Source of the DNA: CAYTWW01 sp043801855
GTDB lineage: Archaea; Nanobdellota; Nanobdellia; Woesearchaeales; GW2011-AR15
Assembly: GCA_043801855.1 (NCBI GenBank)
Contig: JAZDLQ010000093.1
Span: 1-54,409, forward strand
DNA: 54,409 bases
Direction: 5' to 3'
The notes under the pieces were generated by a model that saw only the letters and a program-made list of their open reading frames with translations, was not told the origin of the DNA and searched no databases. The position numbers and the translations under genes were made by a program. Shown here piece by piece: positions 1 to 8,847 of the stretch; position 1 is the first letter of the stretch, and each line of letters begins with the position of its first letter.

Positions 1-21
1 TCCTGGTATTGTTTGTTTCAT
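1..21 (-). CDS. Possible N-terminus of a gene leaving the window
   Basis: Seven codons (MKQTIPG) remain in the window, so the product cannot be identified. The start is suggested by a TATA-like element on the minus strand near 45-57, about 28-32 nt upstream, which is the leaderless spacing seen at many genes here. The gene would diverge from the hsdR remnant. Confidence 0.3.
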
Positions 22-44
22 ATTGCTTAATTAAGTAATATGAA

Positions 45-57
45 CTACTATTTATAT
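45..57 (-). promoter_or_regulatory. TATA-like box of the divergent gene at the left edge
   Basis: On the minus strand this reads as ATATAAATAG, matching the archaeal TATA consensus. It lies about 30 nt upstream of the ATG at 19-21, implying a leaderless transcript. Confidence 0.35.
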
Positions 58-88
58 CTTTCGTTTGTGTGTATTTTTTAGAGAATAA

Positions 89-703
89 ACAAGAAGAAGA
101 AGTATCGCCTATGGCTTAATTCAAGCAGAGTTAGGGATTAAGACATATAACGAAGTTGCTGTTGGCAAAGAAGGAATGAGAATAGATAGAGAGTTATTTG
201 ACTCCTTTGCTGATACAGTAAGAGGAGACGAGTTCATAAGTAAAAAATTCAAAGAAGGAAGAATTGAAGAAGCAGAAGAGTATGTCCGAAAAGAGCTTTT
301 CAATAAACCTGAAGAGTACATAAATCTTGATAAACTTAGACGTGCAGTAAAACTTGATAGAAGATTAACTTTAAGAGAAGTTCTTGAGAAAATCTTTGGA
401 AAGTTAAAGCGATTTAAGTTAAAAGATGAGATTTTAGAAGAAGAAATCTCTAAATTTATTGAGTTACATGGAACCGATAGAGATAATCTTCAAGAATGCA
501 TCCACGCAATAAGGCTGTTTATGAAAGAGTATATTGCAAATGCGGCGTTCAGAAAAGTAATAGATGATAGAAATTTTACAGAACTTGAAACTAATCCAGT
601 TTTCTCTATGAAAGACTTAGAAGATTTGAATGGATGGAGAGATACTCTCATAAATTATGTCAAGGATTATGTAAATATGAATGTCTTTATGGAGGCTGTT
701 TAA
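89..703 (+). pseudogene. hsdR: 3' fragment of type I restriction endonuclease subunit R (hsdR)
   Basis: The frame is open from about 89, after a stop at 86-88, with the first ATG at 176 and the end at 703. It encodes only the C-terminal helical region typical of HsdR (EcoEI_R_C type), seen in the RDNLQ...RLFMKEYI stretch and the YVKDYVNMNVF ending. The PD-(D/E)XK nuclease and the two helicase domains, normally about 700-800 residues before this, are absent. The upstream sequence is non-coding or occupied by a divergent promoter, so this looks like a true 5' truncation rather than a window-edge effect. It lies in the same direction as hsdMS, so the restriction function of this locus is probably lost. 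Confidence 0.75.
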
Positions 704-704
704 A

Positions 705-959
705 GTGTCAAAAGAAATAGCACCAAGAGACGAAGTTACAGACTTTCTTATATATACAACTCCTGAAGGAGATGTGAAGATTGAAGCTTTTTTGCATAAA
801 GAGAATATTTGGCTAACTCAAGATAAGATGTCTGAATTATTTGGCGTGCAAAGACCTGCAATTACAAAGCACCTTCAAAATATCTTTGAAAACGGAGAAT
901 TAAAGGAAGAAGAGGTTAGTTCCATTTTGGAACATACCACTAAACATGGTGCAATATAA
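705..959 (+). pseudogene. RhuM-family N-terminal fragment
   Basis: The protein carries the RhuM N-terminal signature: FLIYTTPEGDVKIE, then WLTQDKMSELFGV (helix-turn-helix-like), then ITKHLQNIFENGEL. Family members are usually about 300 aa or more; this one stops after about 84 codons, just after the HTH (…EHTTKHGAI), where the family normally continues. GTG at 705 is the likely start, with GGAGG at about 692 supplied by the end of the hsdR fragment; an in-frame ATG at 681 would overlap hsdR. RhuM-like genes often sit inside type I restriction loci. A short functional DNA-binding protein is possible, but truncation is more likely. Confidence 0.6.
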
Positions 960-969
960 GTAAATTAAA

Positions 970-1812
970 ATGGTCAATAAAGAAATTGTCAGAGTAGAGG
1001 GAATTGACATTAACATTCAAAATGTAGATTCTCATAAATATATTTCTTTAACAGATATCGCCAAAAAGAAAAATTCAGAAGAACCGCGTTTTGTTGTCAT
1101 AAATTGGCTTAGAAATCGTAATACTATTGAATTTTTAGGGATTTGGGAAAAAATCCATAATCCAAATTTTAACCGTGTCGGATTCGATACGGTTAGAATG
1201 CAGGCAGGATTGAATTCATTTACAATATCGCCTTCTAAATGGATTGAAACAACTAATGCAAATGGAATTTTTTCAAAATCAGGCAGGTATGATAGTGGAA
1301 CTTACGCTCATGAAGATATTGCATTAGAATTTGCTTCATGGATTTCAGCTGAATTTAAATTATATTTTATTAAAGAGTTTAGAAGATTAAAAACAGAGGA
1401 AAATGAGCGTTTAAGTTTAGGGTGGGATGTTAAAAGAGAACTTGTGAAAATAAATTATAAAATTCATACTGATGCGATTAAAGAGAACTTGATTCCTAAA
1501 GAGTTAGGCAAGAATGAAGTAAATCAAATTTATGCAAATGAAGCTGAGGTATTAAATATGGCTTTGTTTGGTAAAACTGCAAAAGAATGGCGAGAACAAA
1601 ATAATGACAAAAAAGGCAATATGCGAGATTATGCAAATGTAACTCAATTGGTTGTTTTATCAAACCTTGAAAATTTAAACTCTGAATTTATTAAACAAAA
1701 ATTACCTCAAGAAGAGAGACTTCTTAAACTAAATCAAATTGCAATCTCTCAGATGAAATTACTAACTCAAGATGCAAAGAGTAAGTTGTTAGAGGAAAAA
1801 AAAGATGCTTGA
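970..1812 (+). CDS. KilA-N domain protein
   Basis: 280 aa. Residues about 15-150 fit the KilA-N DNA-binding fold seen in phage antirepressor-type proteins: KYISLTDIAKKK near the start, NWLRNRNTIEFLGIWE, a pattern of WIE…GIFSKSGRYDSGTYAHEDIALEFASWIS, and KEFRRLK at the end of the domain. The C-terminal half is a helical region with no recognised domain. It overlaps the start of hsdMS by 8 nt (stop 1810-1812, next ATG 1805), so the two are probably co-transcribed. KilA-N genes embedded between hsd genes are known cargo in such loci; a regulatory role is inference. Confidence 0.75.
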   Translation: MVNKEIVRVEGIDINIQNVDSHKYISLTDIAKKKNSEEPRFVVINWLRNRNTIEFLGIWEKIHNPNFNRVGFDTVRMQAGLNSFTISPSKWIETTNANGIFSKSGRYDSGTYAHEDIALEFASWISAEFKLYFIKEFRRLKTEENERLSLGWDVKRELVKINYKIHTDAIKENLIPKELGKNEVNQIYANEAEVLNMALFGKTAKEWREQNNDKKGNMRDYANVTQLVVLSNLENLNSEFIKQKLPQEERLLKLNQIAISQMKLLTQDAKSKLLEEKKDA

Positions 1813-4288
1813 TATTGAAACTAAAAGGAGAATAGATACAGCAAGAGACATTCTTGTTGGAAAGATTCCTGATCCTAAATCTCAGATTGAACAGATTACA
1901 ATTGCTTTAATCTATAAGTTTATGGATGACATGGACAAAAAATCTGAAGAATTAGGTGGAAAATCAAAGTTTTTTACTAAGGATTATGCAAAGTATGCTT
2001 GGAATAAGATTTTAGACCAATCTGTAAGCGGTTTTGAATTGGTTGCTCTTTATGGAGAAGCAATCCAAAGCATGAATCAGAATCCTAATCTGCCTCAATT
2101 ATTCAGAGATATATTCAAAAATGCTTATCTTCCATACAGAGACCCAGAAACTTTAAGAGCTTTCTTGCGAATAATTGACGATTTTAAATATGACCATTCC
2201 GAAAGATTAGGAGATGCTTTTGAATATCTGCTTTCAGTAATGGGCTCTCAAGGAGATGCAGGGCAATTCAGGACTCCAAGACATATTATTGATTTTATTG
2301 TCAAAGTTGTTGATCCATCTAAAAAAGATACAATCTTAGACCCTGCTTGTGGAACTGCTGGTTTCTTGATTTGCGCATATAAGCATATTGTGGAAAAAAA
2401 TATGAAAGATGGCAAACTTGACTTAACTCCTGATGAAAAAAAGAAATTAGCTGAGAATATTGTAGGCTATGATATTTCTCCTGATATGGTTAGATTATCT
2501 TTAGTAAATCTTTATCTGCATGGATTCAAGAATCCTCATATTTTTGAGTATGATACTTTAACTTCTGATGAAAAATGGGATGAGCATTTTGATGTATGCC
2601 TTGCAAATCCGCCATTTATGACACCAAAAGGCGGAATCAGACCTCATAAAAGGTTTTCAGTTGATAGCAACAGGGCTGAAGTTCTTTTTGTTGATTACAT
2701 GGCTGATCATCTTACCAATGACGGAAAAGCAGGAATAGTTGTTCCAGAAGGAATTATTTTCCAATCAGGCACTACATATAAACAGCTTCGTAAGATGTTA
2801 GTTGATAATGCTTTATACGCTGTTGCTTCTTTACCAGCAGGAGTATTTAATCCATATTCAGGAGTTAAGACTTCAATATTATTCTTGGATAAGCGAATTG
2901 CAAAGAAAACAAAGGATGTTTTGTTTGTAAAAATTGAAACAGATGGCTATAATTTAGGAGCACAAAGACGAGAAATTAAGGAAAATGATATACCTTTGGC
3001 TTTGGAGATATTACGGGATTATCAGAAAGCTGTTCTTGACGGAGCTGAGCCAAAGCTTGAGAAATATGAGAGAATAATTGCTCATATTGTTTCTAAAGAA
3101 AAGATTGGAAAATCTGGAGATTACAATCTTTCAGGAGATAGATATAAAGAAAATAAGATTTATGCTCATAAAGATTTTGAAATGGTTGAACTTGGGGAAG
3201 TTTGTGAATTTGAAACTGGTTCTCGAGATAAAGGTGGAGCATTAACTCAAGGGATCCCGAGTATCGGTGGAGAACAAATCTCTGAAGAAGGATTTATCAA
3301 ACATTCTAAAATGAAATTTGTTTCTGAAGAGCATTTTAATGAGATGAAAAAAGGGCTTCTCCAAGATAATGATGTTTTAATGGTCAAAGATGGTGCAACA
3401 ACTGGAAAGATAGGTCTTTACAAAAAAGTATATGAAAAAGCAGCCATTAATGAGCATGTATATATTTTAAGAGCAAAGAATTCAATCAAACCAAGTTATC
3501 TTTATTATCTACTTAAAACCCCTGTCTTTCAGGAGAAACTTAAACGATACATAAAAGGAATAATTGGCGGAGTTAGTTCTGAGATAAAAGAGATTAAAAT
3601 TCCTCTTCCCTCTCTTGAAGTTCAGGAAAGAATCGTTGAGGAGATTGAAAATTATCAGAATATCATTGACGGTGCAAAGAAGGTTGTTGATAGCTACAAG
3701 CCAAGCTTTAGAATTGACAAGGATTGGGATATTATTGAGTTGGGAAATGTATGTAAAACATCCTCTGGCGGAACACCATTAAAATCAAAAAATGAATATT
3801 TTGAAAATGGTACAATTCCTTGGATAAATAGTGGTGAAGTTTCTCAAGGATTTATTTATGCTGCTGAAAAATTTATTACAGAAGACGGTTTAAAAAATAG
3901 TTCTGCAAAAATATTTCCTAAAAATACTGTCTTAGTTGCTATGTACGGTGCAACGGTTGGAAAAGTGGGAATTTTAAAGATTGACGCTTCGACAAATCAG
4001 GCAATTTGTGGAATATATCCTGATGAAAAACATATTCCAGAATTTTTATTTTATTATTTGTTAGGATTAACCGATATGTTAATTAAAATGAGCACAGGAG
4101 GGGCACAACCAAATATATCTCAACAAATTATCAGAAACTTAAAAATCCCTCTCCCTCCTCTTGATATTCAAAAACAAATAATCTCTAAAATAGAAGAAGA
4201 GCAGACTCTCGTTGATTCCAATAAGAAACTGATTGAATTATTCGAGAAAAAGATTGCAGAAAGAATTGCGGAAGTTTGGGGTGAATGA
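1805..4288 (+). CDS. Fused type I DNA methyltransferase and specificity subunit (HsdM-HsdS)
   Basis: 827 aa. The M part (1 to about 450) has an N-terminal helical domain, the AdoMet motif DPACGTAGF at about 179-187, and the N6-adenine motif NPPF at about 268-271. The S part has two target recognition domains, about 459-635 and 639-810. Each begins with a [M/I][V/I]ELGEVC-like segment and ends in the conserved IPLP(S/P)L-x-x-Q helix that forms the HsdS spacer. An M-S fusion on one chain is a known but less common arrangement. With hsdR truncated, it probably acts as an orphan N6-adenine methyltransferase recognising a bipartite site. Start chosen at 1805, just inside the KilA-N end, with an AGAGG-like site upstream. 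Confidence 0.9.
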   Translation: MLDIETKRRIDTARDILVGKIPDPKSQIEQITIALIYKFMDDMDKKSEELGGKSKFFTKDYAKYAWNKILDQSVSGFELVALYGEAIQSMNQNPNLPQLFRDIFKNAYLPYRDPETLRAFLRIIDDFKYDHSERLGDAFEYLLSVMGSQGDAGQFRTPRHIIDFIVKVVDPSKKDTILDPACGTAGFLICAYKHIVEKNMKDGKLDLTPDEKKKLAENIVGYDISPDMVRLSLVNLYLHGFKNPHIFEYDTLTSDEKWDEHFDVCLANPPFMTPKGGIRPHKRFSVDSNRAEVLFVDYMADHLTNDGKAGIVVPEGIIFQSGTTYKQLRKMLVDNALYAVASLPAGVFNPYSGVKTSILFLDKRIAKKTKDVLFVKIETDGYNLGAQRREIKENDIPLALEILRDYQKAVLDGAEPKLEKYERIIAHIVSKEKIGKSGDYNLSGDRYKENKIYAHKDFEMVELGEVCEFETGSRDKGGALTQGIPSIGGEQISEEGFIKHSKMKFVSEEHFNEMKKGLLQDNDVLMVKDGATTGKIGLYKKVYEKAAINEHVYILRAKNSIKPSYLYYLLKTPVFQEKLKRYIKGIIGGVSSEIKEIKIPLPSLEVQERIVEEIENYQNIIDGAKKVVDSYKPSFRIDKDWDIIELGNVCKTSSGGTPLKSKNEYFENGTIPWINSGEVSQGFIYAAEKFITEDGLKNSSAKIFPKNTVLVAMYGATVGKVGILKIDASTNQAICGIYPDEKHIPEFLFYYLLGLTDMLIKMSTGGAQPNISQQIIRNLKIPLPPLDIQKQIISKIEEEQTLVDSNKKLIELFEKKIAERIAEVWGE

Positions 4289-4347
4289 AAATGGCATATA
4301 AAAAGAAATATGGAAAGGTGTGGGTATTCGCCCTACGATTTTATAAA

Positions 4348-5445
4348 TTACCCAATATGCAACTCAACCACATCGCCTTCCTGCAATTCATGGTCGAGCC
4401 TTGTTTTTTTCTGGCCTTCGTATTTGACTGATTTTCCCCACAGCCTTGCGAATTTGAATTTGACAACAAAATCCTTATGCAGTTTCGAGCATAGATTCTC
4501 AAGGGTTGCTCCTGTAAAAAGAATTAAAGGCTCGTCCATATCAGGCTTTTTTCCAGGCTCTTTTAGGTATATTCTCATAAAATTAATATTTTTGTAGATT
4601 CCTTCTTTTAGCGCTTCAAGGTTAACTTTATTTTCAGCTGAAACAAATACTGCATCCGGAAACCTTTTTTTTGCAGCGATAATTTCCTTTTCAGTTGCAA
4701 GGTCGATTTTATTTATTACAATTAAAGAAGGCACATATTTTTTGTTTCCTTCAATCACGTCAATTAATTCATCATCTGTAATTGGCGTTCTTATAAGAAT
4801 GTCTGCATTCATAATCTTAAATTCATTCATTATTCCGCGTATTGTGTCCCTGCTTAAATTAAGGGGAACAGTTGACGCAACACTTATTCCGCCTTTAGCT
4901 GTTTTTGATATTTTTACATCAGGCCTTTTTTGGTCAAGCCTAATTCTTGCGTTATGAAGCTCTTTAACTATAACATCATAATGCCTTAAATCACTCATTT
5001 CAAGAAGAACCAGCACAAGGTCGCTACTCCAGATGACTGAAAGGACTTCCCTTCCTCTTCCTGTGCCGTCAGCCGCGCCTTCGACAATTCCCGGAACATC
5101 AAGAATCTGGATTTTCGCCTGCTTGTATTCAAGAAGCCCCGGGATTACTGATAGTGTCGTAAACGCATACGCAGCTGTTTTACTTTCTGCATTTGTAAGA
5201 GCATTAAGCAATGTTGATTTTCCGACGCTTGGAAACCCGACAAGAATAACAGTTGCATCCCCGCTTCTTCGTACAGTATAGCCGTCTCCCTTTTTTTGCT
5301 GGGATTTTCTTACTTCTTCTTTTTCTTTTAATTTGGCAATCTTTGCCTTGACTAGGCCGACATGGTGCTGAGTGCTTTTATTGTATTTTGTTCCGGATAA
5401 TTCATCTTCAAGGTCCTTAATTCGCTCAACACTTTTTGAAACCAT
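4348..5445 (-). CDS. DRG-family GTPase with TGS domain
   Basis: 365 aa, normal for archaeal DRG/Rbg. The N-terminal helical segment has the family signature NKSTQHHVGLVKAKIAKLK. The G domain shows G1 GFPSVGKST (70-78), G3 DVPG (116-119) and G4 NKID (about 250). The last about 80 residues form a TGS domain ending EGDVVELHIG. DRG proteins are ribosome-associated translational GTPases conserved in archaea and eukaryotes. A TATA-like element about 25 nt upstream on the minus strand fits a leaderless ATG at 5445. Its 3' end converges on hsdMS and may mark the right edge of the acquired restriction locus. Confidence 0.92.
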   Translation of the reverse strand: MVSKSVERIKDLEDELSGTKYNKSTQHHVGLVKAKIAKLKEKEEVRKSQQKKGDGYTVRRSGDATVILVGFPSVGKSTLLNALTNAESKTAAYAFTTLSVIPGLLEYKQAKIQILDVPGIVEGAADGTGRGREVLSVIWSSDLVLVLLEMSDLRHYDVIVKELHNARIRLDQKRPDVKISKTAKGGISVASTVPLNLSRDTIRGIMNEFKIMNADILIRTPITDDELIDVIEGNKKYVPSLIVINKIDLATEKEIIAAKKRFPDAVFVSAENKVNLEALKEGIYKNINFMRIYLKEPGKKPDMDEPLILFTGATLENLCSKLHKDFVVKFKFARLWGKSVKYEGQKKTRLDHELQEGDVVELHIG

Positions 5446-5540
5446 TAACTAATTCGTAAAACAAGGAAGTATAAATAGATTACGAGGGAAAGGAAAAAAT
5501 CAATAACTAATCAAAAATGTATTTACTATAATGTGGATAC

Positions 5541-5556
5541 GTTTAAATATTTAAAC
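5541..5556 (+). promoter_or_regulatory. Palindromic TATA/promoter element of the PRPP-synthetase-like gene
   Basis: A 16-bp perfect palindrome (GTTTAAATATTTAAAC) lies 15-30 nt before the ATG at 5571. Its centre is in the position of the archaeal TATA box for a leaderless transcript. It could be only a symmetric TATA element or could double as an operator. Confidence 0.45.
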
Positions 5557-5570
5557 AAATTTACAATTAT

Positions 5571-6938
5571 ATGGTTGGTAGTTTAGCCACACGCATTCAA
5601 GTCATTCTTCAAAGTGATTTAAATATACCTCATGAATTATTAGAAATTACAAAAAAACATAATATAATTATTCTTCCTACAGCAGCTCAATGGATAAAGC
5701 AGGCATATTTTGCCCTGGCATTTGATCGATTAGAGGTCTATCATGATGATAAAAGTTTTACCGGCGGAGACTACGGGCCTCAGTTTTTTCAAAGAGGTAT
5801 TAAAGATCAACCTGTTTTTGTTTATGCTTTTCAAGGAGCACACATATCGACTCAGGAAATTTTTGGTAGAGCATTGATATTAGGCAAAGGTGCAAGGGAC
5901 AATGGCGCTTCTTTAGTTCATCTTGTGATGGATGGCGAGCCACTATATGCAAGGGCTGACAGATTAGCTGATATGAGAACCATAACACTGGAACTTGCGA
6001 TGAATCAGATAGTTGATACTTTTGACACATATACTTTTGCAAATGCTCATAATTTGGCAGCCACTATGGCTTTCACGCAGAAAGCTCTTGAAAATAGAGA
6101 AGTAATAAGAAGGTATAGAGAAGGACTGCAAAACGTTTATGAATCAGTAGCTCTTCCAATTGCTACTCCTTCTGCAACAACTGGTGGAATTTTAATTCCC
6201 GTACCTAATAGTCTTGGAGTGAATGTTGATAGTTTCTTATGCCATATAAATCCAATCTATGCCTATGCGCAGGACCTTGCAGTAAGATATTCAAAACTTA
6301 TCGAAACAGAAGGATATGCAAAAGACGGGTCAAATCTTGTTGTAATTAAAATGGACGGAGGCAATGCTCCATATTTCAGTGCAGCCTGCACAATACTACG
6401 TGAGGAATATGGTTTTGTTAACCTTAGAACTATAGAATTACAAAAAGAAAGGCTAGAGCCAAATGATCCTGCAAAAGTAAGGCATGTTATTGAAAAAAAC
6501 TCTGAGGGTATCAATCCGGAAAAATCCCTTTTTGTTAATTTTGATGATATAGGAGACAGCCTTGGCTCAGTGTTTGATGTAATAAAAGAGATCACTAAAA
6601 ATATCGGCTGCCCGCAATATTACGCATTTTATCTGACTCACACATATTTATCCGATAACAAAAAGCAGCGCTTGATTAATGATCTGGGGGTAAATATAAT
6701 CACAACTGATACTACTGATGTAAGATTTAGGTCTGGGCCTTGGGTTCCAAATAGGAGTATTTTAACTCTTTCGCCAAGCTACGCAATTGCGATGGCAAGA
6801 ATTATGGATGGAAAAATACCTGTAGGGAATGTTTTAGATGATTTCTACGCAGCGCAATATGTGGGAAATACATATGCTATTGTTGATTTCAAAGAGTTAG
6901 TTAAAACTAATGCCGAAAACATATGTGGATACAAATAG
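5571..6938 (+). CDS. Divergent ribose-phosphate diphosphokinase (PRPP synthetase)-like protein
   Basis: 455 aa, longer than typical archaeal PRPP synthetases (about 285-320 aa). Two tandem phosphoribosyltransferase-type folds are suggested. The first, about 70-180, carries LIL…NGASLVHLVMDGEP…ARADRLADM, resembling the dimer region of Prs. The second, about 260-440, carries VVIKMDGG, then VNFDDIGDSLGS (322-333) at the place of the PRPP-binding loop, then ITTDTTD and ILTLSPSYAIAMARI as in the Prs C-terminus. The canonical loop has D-D-x-x-x-T-G-G-T, whereas this one has D-D-I-G-D-S-L-G-S. Catalytic competence is therefore uncertain and it may be a regulatory homologue. Confidence 0.65.
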   Translation: MVGSLATRIQVILQSDLNIPHELLEITKKHNIIILPTAAQWIKQAYFALAFDRLEVYHDDKSFTGGDYGPQFFQRGIKDQPVFVYAFQGAHISTQEIFGRALILGKGARDNGASLVHLVMDGEPLYARADRLADMRTITLELAMNQIVDTFDTYTFANAHNLAATMAFTQKALENREVIRRYREGLQNVYESVALPIATPSATTGGILIPVPNSLGVNVDSFLCHINPIYAYAQDLAVRYSKLIETEGYAKDGSNLVVIKMDGGNAPYFSAACTILREEYGFVNLRTIELQKERLEPNDPAKVRHVIEKNSEGINPEKSLFVNFDDIGDSLGSVFDVIKEITKNIGCPQYYAFYLTHTYLSDNKKQRLINDLGVNIITTDTTDVRFRSGPWVPNRSILTLSPSYAIAMARIMDGKIPVGNVLDDFYAAQYVGNTYAIVDFKELVKTNAENICGYK

Positions 6939-6974
6939 TGTAGTACATCACTCGAATTTTATCGCCTATTTTTA

Positions 6975-7664
6975 CTATTCTAAATTGAGAGTTCTTTCCA
7001 GCGAACCTATAACGTAGGTTGCACTAGAAAAATTCTGGTTAATTGTATATTGGTTAGGCACTGCAATGCAACGAATTCCTGCTGAAGCTGCTGAATTAAC
7101 TCCATGTGCGCTGTCTTCTAATGCAATGCATTTTTTAGAGTCAACTCCCAATTTGGCAACGGCCATCTCGTAAGCTGATTTTTTATCTCCTTGAACCATA
7201 TCGCTACAAACATAAGTTGTAAATTTGTCTAATATTCCAATCCCGCTATTTCCGAGCACAATAGTTGCCATTTCTTCTGTAGCTGATGTTACAAGAGCAA
7301 CTTTTTTTCCTTGTGTAATTAAGTAATCAAAAAACTCAATCACTCCTGGCCTGACTCTATCTAATATCTTACTTATACTTTCTACACGTTTTTCATAGAA
7401 TTGTACACTTAAGGATTCTGAATCATAATGTAGATTGTATTTTTCTTTAATAATCTGCAAAACAGCACTAGGCTTGTGACCAAGATAATCTTTTATATAT
7501 TCATCTTCACCAATCTTAACTCCATATTGCTCTATTATCTGGTTAAATATACCAAAATGGATTGGCTCATCATCAAAGATAAGGCCATTCATATCAAATA
7601 TTACTGCCTCTGAATCATCGATAAGTTTTTCTAAAGTATGATCTGAAAAATATGGATGAGCCAT
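6975..7664 (-). CDS. HAD-superfamily hydrolase, beta-phosphoglucomutase-like (subfamily IA)
   Basis: 229 aa from the ATG at 7664. A longer reading would need TTG at 7682, and TATA-like elements near 7690-7715 favour the shorter form. Motif I is FDMNGLIFDDEP (nucleophile D24), the cap follows, motif II is LVTSAT, and motif III/IV includes KKCIALEDSAHGVNSAASAG. Overall it resembles beta-PGM/GPH-type phosphatases acting on small sugar phosphates. The second Asp of motif I, the usual general acid/base, is Asn (N26); a DxN form is known in some HAD proteins. The substrate cannot be assigned. Confidence 0.85.
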   Translation of the reverse strand: MAHPYFSDHTLEKLIDDSEAVIFDMNGLIFDDEPIHFGIFNQIIEQYGVKIGEDEYIKDYLGHKPSAVLQIIKEKYNLHYDSESLSVQFYEKRVESISKILDRVRPGVIEFFDYLITQGKKVALVTSATEEMATIVLGNSGIGILDKFTTYVCSDMVQGDKKSAYEMAVAKLGVDSKKCIALEDSAHGVNSAASAGIRCIAVPNQYTINQNFSSATYVIGSLERTLNLE

Positions 7665-7733
7665 TTTCGAGTGGAGATTCAAATTAATATTTAAATATGC
7701 TGTCTTTATATAGCTAGAATGTAACTATAGTTC

Positions 7734-8687
7734 CTACATCCACTTCCTTTTCCGAAAATTATGCAGCATAAATGCGCAAAGGGCGCACATGCCACCAATC
7801 ATTATCCAGAATCCGTATTTATATGATGCTCCAGGAAGGATTTGAAAATTTGTTCCGTATATACCTGAGATTACTGTCATTGGAAGCGCAATTGTTGCAA
7901 TCATTGAAAGCATCTTCATAACTTCATTCATGCTGTTATTTACTGCTGACATATAAGCATCAAATGTCTCGCCTATTGCTTCCCTATAATTATCTATTGA
8001 ATCAGACACTCTTATTGCATGATCATAAACATCACGAAAATAAGGTATTGATTTTTTGCTTATGAACTTATAATTGTTTTTTGCAAGATATGATATTTTT
8101 TCCCTCTGTTGAAAAGAAGTCCTTTTTACCCCTCTTAAAGTTCTTTTAAGCTTAAGCACTTGTGTCATCAGTTCAGGCCTTGGCCTTTTAATTACTTTTT
8201 CTTCAATATCTTCTAACTCATCATCAAGATGCTCAAGCACAGGAAAAAAATTATCAATCTCTTTATCAAGCAATCGATGCATTATAAAATCAGGCCCTTT
8301 TTTGAATAAAGAAGCAAGCCTTTCCCTATCTTTTTTTAGCTCTTCAGTCACATCAAGAGTGTTTTTATGGTTGCTTATGATATAATTATTTCCAAGCACA
8401 TAATCAATTTCCTCAAGCTCAATTATTTTTTTTGAATTTTTAATAGAATAAAATACGCTTAACAAATATCCATTGAACTCTTCAACCTTAACTCTTGTAT
8501 TCCATGATGAAAGGTCTTCAACTGTCAATGGATGAAGGTCAAAAGTTGATCTTAGAATTTCAGCTTCTTCTTTATTGATGCTAGTTACATCAACCCAAAG
8601 AAGCTTGTCTTTTTTTTCAGGCAGATTTTTTATATCAAGCGCAATAATCTCATTTTTGTCGTGGTCATACATAAAGATTTCAATCAT
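7734..8687 (-). CDS. corA: CorA-family divalent cation transporter
   Basis: 317 aa, normal CorA length. It has a soluble N-terminal alpha/beta domain with the typical LPLTVEDLSS-like stretch, a long coiled helix (about 150-260) and two C-terminal membrane helices ending in RKRKWM. CorA forms pentameric Mg2+/Co2+ channels; the loop after TM1 normally reads GMN. Here it reads YGTNF (about 278-282), so Met is replaced by Thr. ZntB and other relatives also vary at this site, so the transported ion is uncertain. Confidence 0.88.
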   Translation of the reverse strand: MIEIFMYDHDKNEIIALDIKNLPEKKDKLLWVDVTSINKEEAEILRSTFDLHPLTVEDLSSWNTRVKVEEFNGYLLSVFYSIKNSKKIIELEEIDYVLGNNYIISNHKNTLDVTEELKKDRERLASLFKKGPDFIMHRLLDKEIDNFFPVLEHLDDELEDIEEKVIKRPRPELMTQVLKLKRTLRGVKRTSFQQREKISYLAKNNYKFISKKSIPYFRDVYDHAIRVSDSIDNYREAIGETFDAYMSAVNNSMNEVMKMLSMIATIALPMTVISGIYGTNFQILPGASYKYGFWIMIGGMCALCAFMLHNFRKRKWM

Positions 8688-8776
8688 GCTTCAAGATAAT
8701 AGCGTTGCCTTTATTAAATATTTCTATCTCCTCCTTAAAAGATGACGGATTGCACGAGAGAAAATTCAAACACAAG

Positions 8777-8810
8777 TTTTATATACTAGTATCATATTTT
8801 AGTATACTAA
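8777..8810 (+). promoter_or_regulatory. TATA box with overlapping palindromes (candidate operator)
   Basis: TTTTATATA at 8777-8785 is the TATA box. Palindrome ATACTAGTAT (8783-8792) overlaps it, and the 12-bp perfect palindrome TTAGTATACTAA (8799-8810) lies just downstream. AGTATACT also occurs in CAGTATACTG (9754-9763) directly after the TATA box of scpA. This placement suits a repressor shared by the two genes. Confidence 0.5.
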
Positions 8811-8847
8811 TATGGTTTTTAAATAATTAAATAGGAGGAGATGCAAT

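Noticed and set aside
4285..4431. A 48-codon frame starting MKMAYKKKYG directly overlapping the hsdMS stop, possibly a truncated next gene of the locus
   Set aside because: Most of it lies antisense to the DRG 3' end and shows no family. It may be a remnant of a lost downstream gene but cannot be supported.
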